38,121 nucleotides of DNA from Deltaproteobacteria bacterium. Its GTDB lineage: Bacteria; JAMCPX01. The notes under the pieces are model-generated. The model was not told the DNA's origin. It saw only the letters and a list, made by a program, of their open reading frames with translations, and did no database searches. The stretch is taken from NCBI GenBank assembly GCA_023381995.1, contig JAMCVD010000120.1:1-38121 (forward strand). The letters run 5' to 3'. Positions 15,717 to 23,709 of the stretch are shown in pieces (the stretch's first letter is position 1; each line of letters begins with the position of its first letter). The translations under genes and the position numbers were made by a program.

Positions 15717-15741
15717 AAACTTCCCTGTTGCATTTTTCGGG
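15717..15741 (-). repeat. dispersed repeat, copy B
   Basis: 25 bp on the minus strand, CCCGAAAAATGCA then ACAGGGAAGTTT, differing from copy C by one base. It is inverted relative to copy A. The 130 bp between A and B hold short dyads (15652-15666; CCCATGC/GCATGGG at 15682-15698) between two convergent genes. The adjacent minus-strand gene ends at 15742, immediately next to it. Confidence 0.65.
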
Positions 15742-16983
15742 CTAAAACAGCGTCTGCTGCGGACTCTGACGGGCATCCCTCCTGATGCTGATCCTGCCGT
15801 ACTCTCCGTCATAACCAGGCTCGATGTCCACCATGCCGTCCCTCACCTTCATGACCCCCTGTACGATGCCTTCCGGAAGGAGGCGCCGCAGTTCCTTCTC
15901 GGGCATGTCCACCAGAATGTCCAGCTCCGGGACCCCCCTCTCGATGACGGCCTCCGTGTAGAGCCTGTCCACCTTTACGGTACCAGCGCCTGTGGAGAGG
16001 ACGTCGGCCATGATCTCTTTGAGCGGGATGAGGTGCTTGAACGGAATGACGTTTTCCGGGACGGCCCCTTCCCTGCGCGTGGCCAGCCTTTCGACCCTGT
16101 TGAGCACGCCTATGGTCAGTGGCCCGCCGCAGACAGGGCACGTCCCGTCGTGCTGGCCCGTCTGCTGCGGCGAGAGCCGGACCTTACAGTTCCGGTGCCC
16201 GTCGAAATGGTATTTCCCCTCTTCCGGGAAGAACTCTATGGTAGAGAGGAACCGCCCCCTGTCCTTTGTTTTTATGGCAGAGACTATGTCCTCGTACCGC
16301 ATGTCGCACTCGAACACGTTGGCCTCCCTGCCGAGCTTCTCCGGCGAATGGGCGTCCGAGTTGGAGACAAGCGTGATCCGGTCGAGCGCATCCAGCCTCC
16401 AGTTCATCGGCGGATCGGACGACAGCCCGGTTTCGATTGCATGGATGTGTACCGCCTGCTCCTCGAAGCACTCTTCGATGGAATCGAAGCCTGAGTTGGA
16501 GCCGAAGACGGAGTACCACGGTGTCCATGCGTGGGCAGGGATCACCATGCACAGCGGAGATGCGTCCATGACCAGCTTGACGAGGTCTTTTGCGTTGAAT
16601 CCGAACATGGGCCTTCCATCGTAGTCGAGCCTGCCGAACCTGGACAGGGCCCGGTTGATCCTGTCCACCGCCTCGAACGAGGGTGCCAGGAGGACGTTGT
16701 GTATGCGCCTCGTCCTGCCCTTGTACGAGTATATGTTGCTGACCTCCGTCGTAAGCATGAAGTGTACGCCCCCTTTCGCACCCCTGGGCGTAAAGAGGCC
16801 GTCCGCAGACGGCCTCAGGATCTTCTTGAGTTCTTTCAGATACTCGGGGTGCGTGAAATCGCCAGTACCAACGAGGTCTATGCCCTTGTGCCCGGCCCAC
16901 AGGGCGATAGTGCCGGCGTCCATGTCCCTGCTCGTCGCCCTGCTGAATTTGGAATGAACATGCAGATCGGCTACTATCTTCAT
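15742..16983 (-). CDS. endonuclease Q-like PHP-domain DNA repair nuclease
   Basis: 413 residues. The N-terminal PHP phosphoesterase domain starts ADLHVHSKFSRATS (metal-binding His/Asp), with DLVGTGDFTHP, IPAHAWTPWYSVFGS, HAIETGLSSDP and LVSNSDAHSP supplying further metal ligands. These blocks are diagnostic of the EndoQ/UvrD-associated PHP family, which nicks DNA 5' to deaminated bases (hypoxanthine, uracil) and abasic sites. A zinc-binding part has Cys in NCKVRLSP and CPVCGG (about residues 270-300). The last residues, QQTLF, resemble a sliding-clamp-binding peptide. It lies 34 bp after the AmmeMemoRadiSam radical SAM gene, same strand. Confidence 0.82.
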   Translation of the reverse strand: MKIVADLHVHSKFSRATSRDMDAGTIALWAGHKGIDLVGTGDFTHPEYLKELKKILRPSADGLFTPRGAKGGVHFMLTTEVSNIYSYKGRTRRIHNVLLAPSFEAVDRINRALSRFGRLDYDGRPMFGFNAKDLVKLVMDASPLCMVIPAHAWTPWYSVFGSNSGFDSIEECFEEQAVHIHAIETGLSSDPPMNWRLDALDRITLVSNSDAHSPEKLGREANVFECDMRYEDIVSAIKTKDRGRFLSTIEFFPEEGKYHFDGHRNCKVRLSPQQTGQHDGTCPVCGGPLTIGVLNRVERLATRREGAVPENVIPFKHLIPLKEIMADVLSTGAGTVKVDRLYTEAVIERGVPELDILVDMPEKELRRLLPEGIVQGVMKVRDGMVDIEPGYDGEYGRISIRRDARQSPQQTLF

Positions 16984-17017
16984 GTCTCGATGTGGGAAAC
17001 GTCCATCGTGCTTGCGC

Positions 17018-18007
17018 TCATACCCTTATTCCGATCCGCTCGCCGCACGTGCCGCACCTGCCGCCCTTCAGGCCGGCAACCCTCACGGTGTATCCCACCC
17101 TCTCGATGAGCAGGCCCCTGCACCTCGGACAGTACGTGCTGTCCGTCTTGCTGTCGATGACGTTGCCCACGTACACATAGTTGAGCTTCTTCCTCGCGTA
17201 GCCATATGCGAATTCCAGCACCTCCATGGGCGTTGCAGGGGCATCGAGCTTATAGCTGGGGAAGTACCGCGAGAAATGAAGGACCGTGTCTTTGCCGAGT
17301 GAGGCGACGTAGTCGACCAGCCTCCGTATCTGCTCCTCGGAGGTGTTGTGGCCGGTTACGAGCAGGTTCGTGAGCTCGACGTGCACGCCCTTCTTCAGCA
17401 CATACTCTATCGTGTGTTTGACCGGATCGAGCCTTCCCTTGCATATCCTCTTGTAGAAATCATCGTCGAGCGCCTTGAGGTCTATGTTCATCGCATCGAT
17501 CAGGGGTACGATGTCTTCGAGCGGTCCAGGGTTTACGAAGCCGTTTGTTACGAGGACGTTCACCATCCCCTTCTCGCGGAACAGTGCCGCGGTATCGTAC
17601 ACGAATTCGAACCAGATGAACGGCTCGTTGTACGTATAGGCCATGCCGATGGAATCCATCTGTCTGGCATACTCGTAAAGCCGCTCCCCTGTTATCTCGT
17701 GCGTGGGCGCCTGGCCCTCCACGAGCTCCCAGTTCTGGCAGAACATGCAGTTGAAGCTGCAGCCTATGGTGCCGACGGAGAGTATGGACGAGCCGGGATG
17801 GAAATGGTAGAGCGGTTTTTTTTCTATCGGGTCGAGGTGCATCGCGCTGACGGTGTTGTACGCCTCGGCCATCAGTACGCCGTGCTCGTTGCCCCGTATG
17901 CCGCAGACGCCCCTGCATCCTTCCGCTATAAGGCAGTTGTAAGGACAGAGGACGCACCGCACCCTGTCGTCCTTTCCCTTCACAGAATATTTTGCGGGTA
18001 TCTTCAT
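17018..18007 (-). CDS. amrS: AmmeMemoRadiSam system radical SAM enzyme (AmrS)
   Basis: 329 residues from the ATG at 18007, which has GGGAGGACAG upstream; the frame runs 61 codons further upstream without a better start. The radical SAM cluster motif is Cys83-x3-Cys87-x2-Cys90 (CSFNCMFC). An N-terminal Cys array (C18, C21, C25, C31, C35) and a C-terminal CPRC...CGTCGE zinc ribbon frame it, as in the PflA-like AmrS family. The AmmeMemoRadiSam system pairs this enzyme with Memo (AmrB) and AMMECR1 (AmrA) proteins; the reaction is not settled. AmrA is encoded 10 kb away at 28124; no Memo gene is in the window. Probably co-transcribed with the EndoQ gene. Confidence 0.88.
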   Translation of the reverse strand: MKIPAKYSVKGKDDRVRCVLCPYNCLIAEGCRGVCGIRGNEHGVLMAEAYNTVSAMHLDPIEKKPLYHFHPGSSILSVGTIGCSFNCMFCQNWELVEGQAPTHEITGERLYEYARQMDSIGMAYTYNEPFIWFEFVYDTAALFREKGMVNVLVTNGFVNPGPLEDIVPLIDAMNIDLKALDDDFYKRICKGRLDPVKHTIEYVLKKGVHVELTNLLVTGHNTSEEQIRRLVDYVASLGKDTVLHFSRYFPSYKLDAPATPMEVLEFAYGYARKKLNYVYVGNVIDSKTDSTYCPRCRGLLIERVGYTVRVAGLKGGRCGTCGERIGIRV

Positions 18008-18249
18008 GACCTGTCCTCCCGGCGGATAACACAGCCTATCAGTCCATTTCCACAAAATCAAACGATTGACCGGCGGAACCGTTCCGGGCGAGCGCCCCTG
18101 TCGTAGGCGTTTCCCTTCGCATCGTTCAAAACTCTTTCCTCTCTCGAGCTGTAAGACAAAGGGCTTTCTGGTAAAGGGGCTTGTCGTCAATAAAGGTATT
18201 CCATGGAGTACCGATGGAGATGCTGTCCACGCAGGATATTATGAAAGGA

Positions 18250-18465
18250 TTAGCCGTTGAGCAGCCAATCGATCGTCACGCTGCCCATCCCGGCTATCAT
18301 TGACAGGGTAAGGAAAGACGGGACATCGACGTTGGCCTCGTACCTGACTATCGTGTCCCTGCGCTTACCGATGGACAGCCCGAACTCGGCCTGCGTCCTC
18401 TTCCCTCTCACAAGCCTTATCCTCTGCCCAAGTGACATTGCTTTTACGTTCATATCTTCTGCCAT
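18250..18465 (-). CDS. XRE-family helix-turn-helix regulator
   Basis: 71 residues, essentially one HTH domain: LGQRIRLVRGKRTQAEFGLSI (helices 1-2), KRRDTIVRYEANVDVPSFLTL (recognition helix and following helix), and a short C-terminal helix. The ATG at 18465 has AAAGGAC upstream. Two 14-bp palindromes 44-78 bp upstream (18509-18522, 18530-18543) are probable operators, so autoregulation is likely. Small size and the absence of an effector domain resemble phage-repressor-like or antitoxin-like regulators; no toxin partner is adjacent. Confidence 0.75.
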   Translation of the reverse strand: MAEDMNVKAMSLGQRIRLVRGKRTQAEFGLSIGKRRDTIVRYEANVDVPSFLTLSMIAGMGSVTIDWLLNG

Positions 18466-18508
18466 GCCTGTCCTTTATACGGGAAGAGATAAGATGTAAA
18501 GCAATTTA

Positions 18509-18543
18509 GGAATAATAGTTCCTACATCAGGAACCATAGTTCC
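18509..18543 (-). promoter_or_regulatory. tandem palindromic operators of the XRE gene
   Basis: GGAATAATAGTTCC (18509-18522) and GGAACCATAGTTCC (18530-18543) are near-identical 14-bp dyads with centres 21 bp apart (two helical turns). They lie upstream of the only nearby start codon. A possible -10 (TATAAA on the minus strand) is just before the ribosome binding site. Confidence 0.65.
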
Positions 18544-18668
18544 CGTTCATCCGGCGAATATCGGAGGATTATAGAGACCGTGGAGAGTCGGTAAAGGGAA
18601 TGCAATAGAAATCGAAAGGTTTGGACAACATATGGCTTGGCGATATGAAAGGCGTATATCCCGGAGTG

Positions 18669-19604
18669 TTATTCCGGTGCCCGGCGTGCGCAGCGGAAGC
18701 CGTAGTAGTCCTGCCAGTAGCCCGGTACCTCGTCGTTGCGGCGGGACGTACGTACGTCCGGGGGATCGACACTGTTCCATGCCCCGCCCCGTAGTACCCG
18801 CATACTGCTCGTAGTGGCGCCTCTCGGATCGTGGTCCGCCGATGTGTGGTAATAGTTCCCATTGTACCAGTCCGCACACCAGTCCCAGACGTTGCCCGCC
18901 ATGTCCAGTACCCCATAGGGGCTTGCTCCCTCCGGATAACTGCCTACGGGACAGGTGGATGACTTGTCGAAACATGCCTTCGATGCGTCCCAGTTATTGC
19001 CCCAGGGGTATATCCGCCCGTCCGTCCCCCGTGCCGCTTTCTCCCACTGCGCCTCGGTCGGCAGCGTTTTGCCAGACCACGTGCAGTACGCATTTGCCTG
19101 GCTCCAATCGACGCATACGATGGGGTGATTGCCCTTTACAAAGTCCGGACCTACCGTTTTTTGCCGCCAACTGCTGCCGTGTGTCCATGTCCCGCAGTAG
19201 TTCCAGTGCGGCTCCGTGCACCCGCCTTTCTCTACACACCTTTTATATTCATCCACCGTAACATCATTCCTATCGATGTAGTACGCGTCGAGATATACCT
19301 TATGGTAGGGCCCCTCGGCATCGCTGCACTGTATGTCCTTCGGGCTGCACCCCATCCAGAACCAGCCCGCAGGGACATATACCATGCCTGCCGGGACGGG
19401 GATTCCCTCAGTTGTACCGGTGATGGCCTGCTTCTCTGCGGCCGGTACCGCCCTACCCTGCGCCTGCTCCTTGTGTACAGTCCCCTGCTTTCCCTTCTGA
19501 GCCACGCTGTGTTGGCATGCCGTACCGCCTGCGACCAGCAGGATGGCGATTACCCTTTTGCCCAGATAGACATACCTTTTTGCGCTGTGTCCTTCGGGAG
19601 ACAT
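18669..19604 (-). CDS. SUMF1/FGE-fold lipoprotein-like protein without FGE cysteines
   Basis: 311 residues from the ATG at 19604; an ATG at 19625 is possible, and neither has a clear Shine-Dalgarno. The N-terminus has a hydrophobic segment (VIAILLVAGGTAC) like a weak lipobox. From about residue 75 it is the formylglycine-generating-enzyme fold: MVYVPAGWFWMGC, YHKVYLDAYYIDRNDVTVDEY, HPIVCVDWSQANAYC, LPTEAQWEKAARG, MAGNVWDWCADWY, VLRGGAWN and YGFRCAR. The active-site cysteines FGE needs after RGGSW are replaced (NSVDPPDVRTSRR), so it is unlikely to modify sulfatases. A structural or sensing role is more likely. Confidence 0.8.
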   Translation of the reverse strand: MSPEGHSAKRYVYLGKRVIAILLVAGGTACQHSVAQKGKQGTVHKEQAQGRAVPAAEKQAITGTTEGIPVPAGMVYVPAGWFWMGCSPKDIQCSDAEGPYHKVYLDAYYIDRNDVTVDEYKRCVEKGGCTEPHWNYCGTWTHGSSWRQKTVGPDFVKGNHPIVCVDWSQANAYCTWSGKTLPTEAQWEKAARGTDGRIYPWGNNWDASKACFDKSSTCPVGSYPEGASPYGVLDMAGNVWDWCADWYNGNYYHTSADHDPRGATTSSMRVLRGGAWNSVDPPDVRTSRRNDEVPGYWQDYYGFRCARRAPE

Positions 19605-19694
19605 AATGATACATACATATGTCATATCAATAAAGATTACAATAAGAATTTGATCCCGGCATTGAAGCCTGATTGTGGCTCTGTTATACACCAA

Positions 19695-19719
19695 CCCGAA
19701 AAATGCAATAGGGAAGTTT
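19695..19719 (+). repeat. dispersed repeat, copy C
   Basis: 25 bp matching copy B (15717-15741 on the minus strand) at 24 positions. It lies between the FGE-fold gene and tRNA-Thr. Confidence 0.65.
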
Positions 19720-19747
19720 TGATCACAAAAGCGATCACAGTAAACAA

Positions 19748-19775
19748 TTGACATGCAGGTAAAAATCTGTAACCT
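19748..19775 (+). promoter_or_regulatory. promoter of tRNA-Thr
   Basis: TTGACA at 19748-19753 and a weak -10 TAACCT at 19770-19775 (16-bp spacing), 18 bp upstream of the tRNA. Confidence 0.4.
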
Positions 19776-19793
19776 ATTAAAAATATTACTAAT

Positions 19794-19865
19794 GCCGGGA
19801 TAGCTCAACGGTAGAGCAGCGCATTCGTAATGCGCAGGTTGTGGGTTCGAGCCCCTCTCCCGGCT
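19794..19865 (+). tRNA. tRNA-Thr (anticodon CGT)
   Basis: 72 nt. Acceptor GCCGGGA/TCCCGGC with discriminator T. Anticodon stem GCGCA/TGCGC with loop TTCGTAA, giving anticodon CGT (Thr ACG). T-loop GTTCGAGCC; CCA is not encoded. Confidence 0.95.
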
Positions 19866-19911
19866 AATCGTCTTTTATGGCTTACGGACCCTACGGGAGG
19901 TGTTGTCGAGA

Positions 19912-20439
19912 ATGAAGATCAATCTGGCAATCGACGACAACGAGCGCCTGACCCTTCTTCTGGCGGCCGAAAAAAAAGGCTACCGGTGTCGTGTCGATGG
20001 AAAGGACGTCGATGCGGACGTGTCTCTCATACATCGGAGCGGGGCAGTTGTCGTATATTCCATCCTTGGCGATGGAAGATCGTACGACGTGATCGTGTAC
20101 AAAAGCAACGGCGGCCACACGGTATTAGTGAATGGACACGGCTTCGCGGTCGGTATAAAAAATCCCTTCGAGACCTTCAAAAACAAGGACAAAAAGCTGC
20201 ACGATGGCACAAGGGCCTTCAAGTTGCAGGCACCGATACCGGGAAAAATCGTGGACGTAAAGGTGTCAAGGACGGAGAGGGTAAAGAAGGGTCAGGCGCT
20301 CGTTGTCGTCGAGGCGATGAAGATGGAGAACGAGCTCAAGTCGCCTGCAGACGGCACCATAACAGAGGTGTACGTCAAGACTGGCGACAAGGTCGAGAAA
20401 GACGCCGCACTGCTCGATATAGACTTGGGCGTGTCATGA
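19912..20439 (+). CDS. biotin carboxyl carrier protein
   Basis: 175 residues. The C-terminal biotinyl domain (about residues 103-175) has the EAMKMEN motif with Lys137 as the biotin site, and [14 protein letters not shown] at its start. The N-terminal 100 residues form a beta-rich region like the linker/BT part of propionyl-CoA carboxylase alpha chains. The ATG at 19912 was chosen over the GTG at 19900 because GGGAGG (19895-19900) sits at good spacing. Its stop overlaps the mutase start (ATGA), so the two are coupled. A role as carrier subunit of a propionyl-CoA or methylmalonyl-CoA (de)carboxylase fits the neighbour; the partner subunits are outside the window. Confidence 0.88.
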   Translation: MKINLAIDDNERLTLLLAAEKKGYRCRVDGKDVDADVSLIHRSGAVVVYSILGDGRSYDVIVYKSNGGHTVLVNGHGFAVGIKNPFETFKNKDKKLHDGTRAFKLQAPIPGKIVDVKVSRTERVKKGQALVVVEAMKMENELKSPADGTITEVYVKTGDKVEKDAALLDIDLGVS

Positions 20440-22085
20440 AGCAAGACAGCAGCGGGACCTTATTGAAAGACCGCGTAGAAAAGTGGAGACAGAGGCAGGC
20501 ACCGCTGAAGCAGAGGAAAAAAGCGTTCACCACTTCGTCCGGCATAAACATAGAAGCGCTCTATACCCCCGTGGACGTCGAGGCGCTGGACTATATCGCG
20601 GACTCGGGCTTTCCGGGAGAGTACCCCTTTACACGGGGCATCCAGCCCCTCATGTACCGATCCAGGCTCTGGACCATGAGGCAGTACGCCGGCTTCGGTG
20701 ACGCTCGTAAGACAAACCAGCGCTTTAAGCTGCTGCTCGATGCCGGGCAGACGGGGCTCTCCGTAGCATTCGACCTGCCAACGCAGATGGGGTACGACTC
20801 CGACGAGGCCGCGGCGAGAGGCGAGGTAGGCAGGGTGGGCGTTGCCATCGATACCCTGAAGGACATGGAGGCCCTCTTCGACGCGATACCGCTCGACAGG
20901 GTCAGCACGTCCATGACGATCAACGCGACATCCGCGATACTGCTCGCCATGTACATGGCTGTCGCAGACAGGCAGGGGGTCCCGCACGACAGGCTCACGG
21001 GCACGGTCCAGAACGATATTCTGAAGGAGTACATCGCGAGGGGCACGTACATATTCCCGGTGGAGCCATCGATGCGCATCACAACGGACATATTCTCCTA
21101 CTGCAGGTCACGCCTGCCGAACTTCAACACGATAAGCATATCGGGCTACCATATAAGGGAGGCCGGCGCCGATGCAGTACAGGAACTTGCGTTCACGTTC
21201 GCCGACGCAATAGAGTACGTAAAGAGCGGGATCAAGGCCGGGCTCGACATCGACGAGTTCGCGCCGAGGCTCTCGTTCTTCTTCGGCGTACACAACAACC
21301 TCATCGAAGAGATAGCGAAGTTCAGGGCAGCAAGGAGGATCTGGGCCGGCATAATGAAGCGCAGGTTCAATGCGAAGGACCCGAAGTCCATGATGCTGCG
21401 CTTCCATACGCAGACGTGCGGCTCCACCCTGACTGCCCAGCAGCACGACAACAACGTCGTCAGGGTAACGATACAGGCGCTCGCCGCGGTGCTCGGGGGC
21501 ACCCAGTCGCTCCACACGAACTCAAAAGACGAGGCACTCGCACTTCCCACGGAGTCGTCCGTACGGCTCGCGCTCAGGACGCAGCAGATCATCGCCCACG
21601 AGTCCGGCATCGCAGATTTCGTGGACCCGTTTGCCGGATCGTACGCCGTGGAGACGATGACGGGCGAAATAGAGAAGAGAGTAACTATCTACCTTGAAAG
21701 GATAGAGGGCGCCGGCGGCGCAATAAAGTGGATCCAGAACGGGACCTTCAAGAACGAGATAGAGGACTCGGCGTACAGGTACCAGCAGTCCATTGAGGAG
21801 AAGGAAAACATCGTTGTCGGCGTCAACGAGTACAGGGAGCAGGACGACGGGGTGGCTGACATACTCAGGGTGGACCCAGAAGTGGAGAAGCTACAGATAC
21901 AGAGGCTCGACGAGACAAGGACAAACAGGGACAGCAGGGCGGTCGACAGCACCCTGAAAGGACTAAAATGCGCGGCGGACTCCGGAGAGAACCTCATGCC
22001 GCATATCTACGACGCCGTCAAGGCCTATGCGTCCATAGGCGAGATCACGGGTGTGCTGAAGAAGGCGTTCGGGGAATACAGATAG
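20436..22085 (+). CDS. methylmalonyl-CoA mutase large (catalytic) subunit
   Basis: 549 residues, covering only the substrate-binding TIM-barrel domain; the B12-binding domain must be a separate protein, as in many archaea and anaerobes. It interconverts methylmalonyl-CoA and succinyl-CoA. [55 protein letters not shown] and [14 protein letters not shown] are classic. Tyr84 (RQYAGFG) and Arg214 (PSMRI) match the residues that distinguish this mutase from isobutyryl-CoA mutase, and His239 lies in SGYHI. The frame is open far upstream, but the ATG at 20436 overlapping the carrier stop is the real start. Confidence 0.93.
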   Translation: MKQDSSGTLLKDRVEKWRQRQAPLKQRKKAFTTSSGINIEALYTPVDVEALDYIADSGFPGEYPFTRGIQPLMYRSRLWTMRQYAGFGDARKTNQRFKLLLDAGQTGLSVAFDLPTQMGYDSDEAAARGEVGRVGVAIDTLKDMEALFDAIPLDRVSTSMTINATSAILLAMYMAVADRQGVPHDRLTGTVQNDILKEYIARGTYIFPVEPSMRITTDIFSYCRSRLPNFNTISISGYHIREAGADAVQELAFTFADAIEYVKSGIKAGLDIDEFAPRLSFFFGVHNNLIEEIAKFRAARRIWAGIMKRRFNAKDPKSMMLRFHTQTCGSTLTAQQHDNNVVRVTIQALAAVLGGTQSLHTNSKDEALALPTESSVRLALRTQQIIAHESGIADFVDPFAGSYAVETMTGEIEKRVTIYLERIEGAGGAIKWIQNGTFKNEIEDSAYRYQQSIEEKENIVVGVNEYREQDDGVADILRVDPEVEKLQIQRLDETRTNRDSRAVDSTLKGLKCAADSGENLMPHIYDAVKAYASIGEITGVLKKAFGEYR

Positions 22086-22108
22086 AGTACGGGCCCCCGC
22101 TGGAAAGC

Positions 22109-23029
22109 TCAGGGCCGTGCACGGCACACGGCGCCGATTATGGCCGCATCGTCCCCGAGTGTCCCCTTCCTGTACACGATCCCGCGTGAGGGCAGCCTGA
22201 ACGCCCTCCTGTTGACGACGGCCTTTACAGAGGGCAGGAAGAGCCTGATCGCCCTGCTCACTTTGCCGGTAAATATCAATGCCTCCGGGTTCAAAAGATT
22301 TACGACGTCGGTCAGTGCGATACCGAGGTACATGCCCATCTGTCGAAAAGCGTACATGGCAGGGGGCTCGCGCATGATCGCTCTGCGATAGACGTCCTCC
22401 GCCGTAACAGCCCTCGAGCGATCGTGGCTGCGCGCCCTATAGTACCTTACGATGGCCCCAGCGGACGCATACATCTCGACACAGCCGTTACTGCCACAGC
22501 CGCACTCCATGCCCTCCGGCTCTACGACGATATGGCCGATCTCCCCGGCTGTCCCGTCCCTGCCCCGCACGGGCAGGCCGTTCGCATACACGGCACCTCC
22601 TATACCTGTGCCGATCGTAACGAGGACGAAATTGTCATACGGCACTGCCGCGCCGGCGAATTTCTCCCCGGCAGCGGCCATCTTGGCGTCGTTATCGACG
22701 ACGACCGGCACGGAGAGCCTCTCCGACAGCTCCCTCCTTATATCGAACCGATGCCACTTTGGAAAATTCGGCGAGCTGTCTACGATGCCGTACCCGTACC
22801 TGACGGTGCCCGGCACTCCGACACCGACCGATGCAATGCCGTCCGACGTAAGCCCGCACGCGTGCAGGACGGATTGTATGCCGGAAACGATCAGATCGAC
22901 CGCCTGACTGCCGTCCATGCCCTTTGGGGTACCGTATGAGCGCCTGCAGAGTATGCGGCAATCGCGATCAACGATACCGAGCTTGACCGATGTCCCCCCC
23001 ACGTCTATCCCGATATGGTATTCCTTCAT
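22109..23029 (-). CDS. ROK family sugar kinase / glucokinase-like
   Basis: 306 residues from the ATG at 23029 (MKEYHIGIDVGGTSVKLGIV); a GTG at 23056, overlapping the upstream gene, is the alternative. The N-terminal phosphate motif DVGGTSVK, the catalytic Asp in VVDNDAKMAAAGE, TIGTGIGGAVYANG and the ROK zinc signature CGCGSNGCVEMYAS are all present. The family phosphorylates glucose or N-acetyl sugars with ATP, or acts as a repressor; no DNA-binding domain is present here, so a kinase is likely. It is last in a minus-strand operon after the PAP2 gene. Confidence 0.88.
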   Translation of the reverse strand: MKEYHIGIDVGGTSVKLGIVDRDCRILCRRSYGTPKGMDGSQAVDLIVSGIQSVLHACGLTSDGIASVGVGVPGTVRYGYGIVDSSPNFPKWHRFDIRRELSERLSVPVVVDNDAKMAAAGEKFAGAAVPYDNFVLVTIGTGIGGAVYANGLPVRGRDGTAGEIGHIVVEPEGMECGCGSNGCVEMYASAGAIVRYYRARSHDRSRAVTAEDVYRRAIMREPPAMYAFRQMGMYLGIALTDVVNLLNPEALIFTGKVSRAIRLFLPSVKAVVNRRAFRLPSRGIVYRKGTLGDDAAIIGAVCRARP

Positions 23030-23043
23030 ACGCGGTCGGGCAC

Positions 23044-23709
23044 TCAATCGGCCCACTTCGTGTGTCCCCTGAATATCGTGGGGTACACGATGATGGCATC
23101 GAATACGCCCGCAACGACGTCGAGCAGATAGTGTTGCTTCACATAGAGGGTCGATACTGATATCAGGACCGCCGTCAGGAAGAACAGGACGCCCATAGAC
23201 CTGTTGTACTTGTAAAAGATCAACGCGACCAGCAGTGAATTGGCCACATGCATACTCGGAAACACATTGAAGCCTGGATCCACACGATAGAGCAGTGCGA
23301 CGGCCTTTGTGCTCAACGAATCCGGGACCACTACGGGCCTTATCATTTTTACCGGGTATACAATGAACACGGCGAACGCGATGACGAACTCCATGAGATA
23401 TGCACCCGCCACCCTCCTGAATGTGTCCACGTTATGGAGCAGGAACACCGGTGCGAAACAGAGTGGATAATAGAGCAGGTATATCCATATGAACTGCGGT
23501 ACGAACGGGACTGCAAGGTCTATCGTCGTGTTGAGCTCGTGGAACTGCATGCCCTCCTTCCACAGGATCTGGTTGTGCCAGTCGACGTAGTAAAAGCCGC
23601 AGGTGAGGGATATGACCAGAAACAGCGTTATTATGGATTTTTCGTACCGCAGATAAAAATCGACTATCCTGTACAGGCCCCACGTTTCGGCGTGGTTCTC
23701 AGAACGCAT
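23044..23709 (-). CDS. PAP2-superfamily membrane phosphatase/transferase
   Basis: 221 residues with about six transmembrane helices. The phosphatase motifs are KMIRPVVVP (motif 1, like KxxxxxxRP), FPSMHVANS (motif 2, PSxH) and STLYVKQHYLLDVVAG (motif 3, with S and H...D but T in place of the usual Arg). The spacing and long N-terminal part resemble the Aur1/Ipt1-like inositolphosphotransferase branch. The likely substrate is a lipid phosphate or phospholipid headgroup. The start overlaps the end of the FadL gene by 11 bp and its end runs into the ROK gene region, so the three genes are one operon. Confidence 0.82.
   Translation of the reverse strand: MRSENHAETWGLYRIVDFYLRYEKSIITLFLVISLTCGFYYVDWHNQILWKEGMQFHELNTTIDLAVPFVPQFIWIYLLYYPLCFAPVFLLHNVDTFRRVAGAYLMEFVIAFAVFIVYPVKMIRPVVVPDSLSTKAVALLYRVDPGFNVFPSMHVANSLLVALIFYKYNRSMGVLFFLTAVLISVSTLYVKQHYLLDVVAGVFDAIIVYPTIFRGHTKWAD

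Noticed and set aside
19830-20435. Upstream extension of the mutase frame to 751 codons
   Set aside because: It overlaps tRNA-Thr and the biotin carrier gene in another frame and is rich in Arg/Gly without family features; the real start is at 20436.
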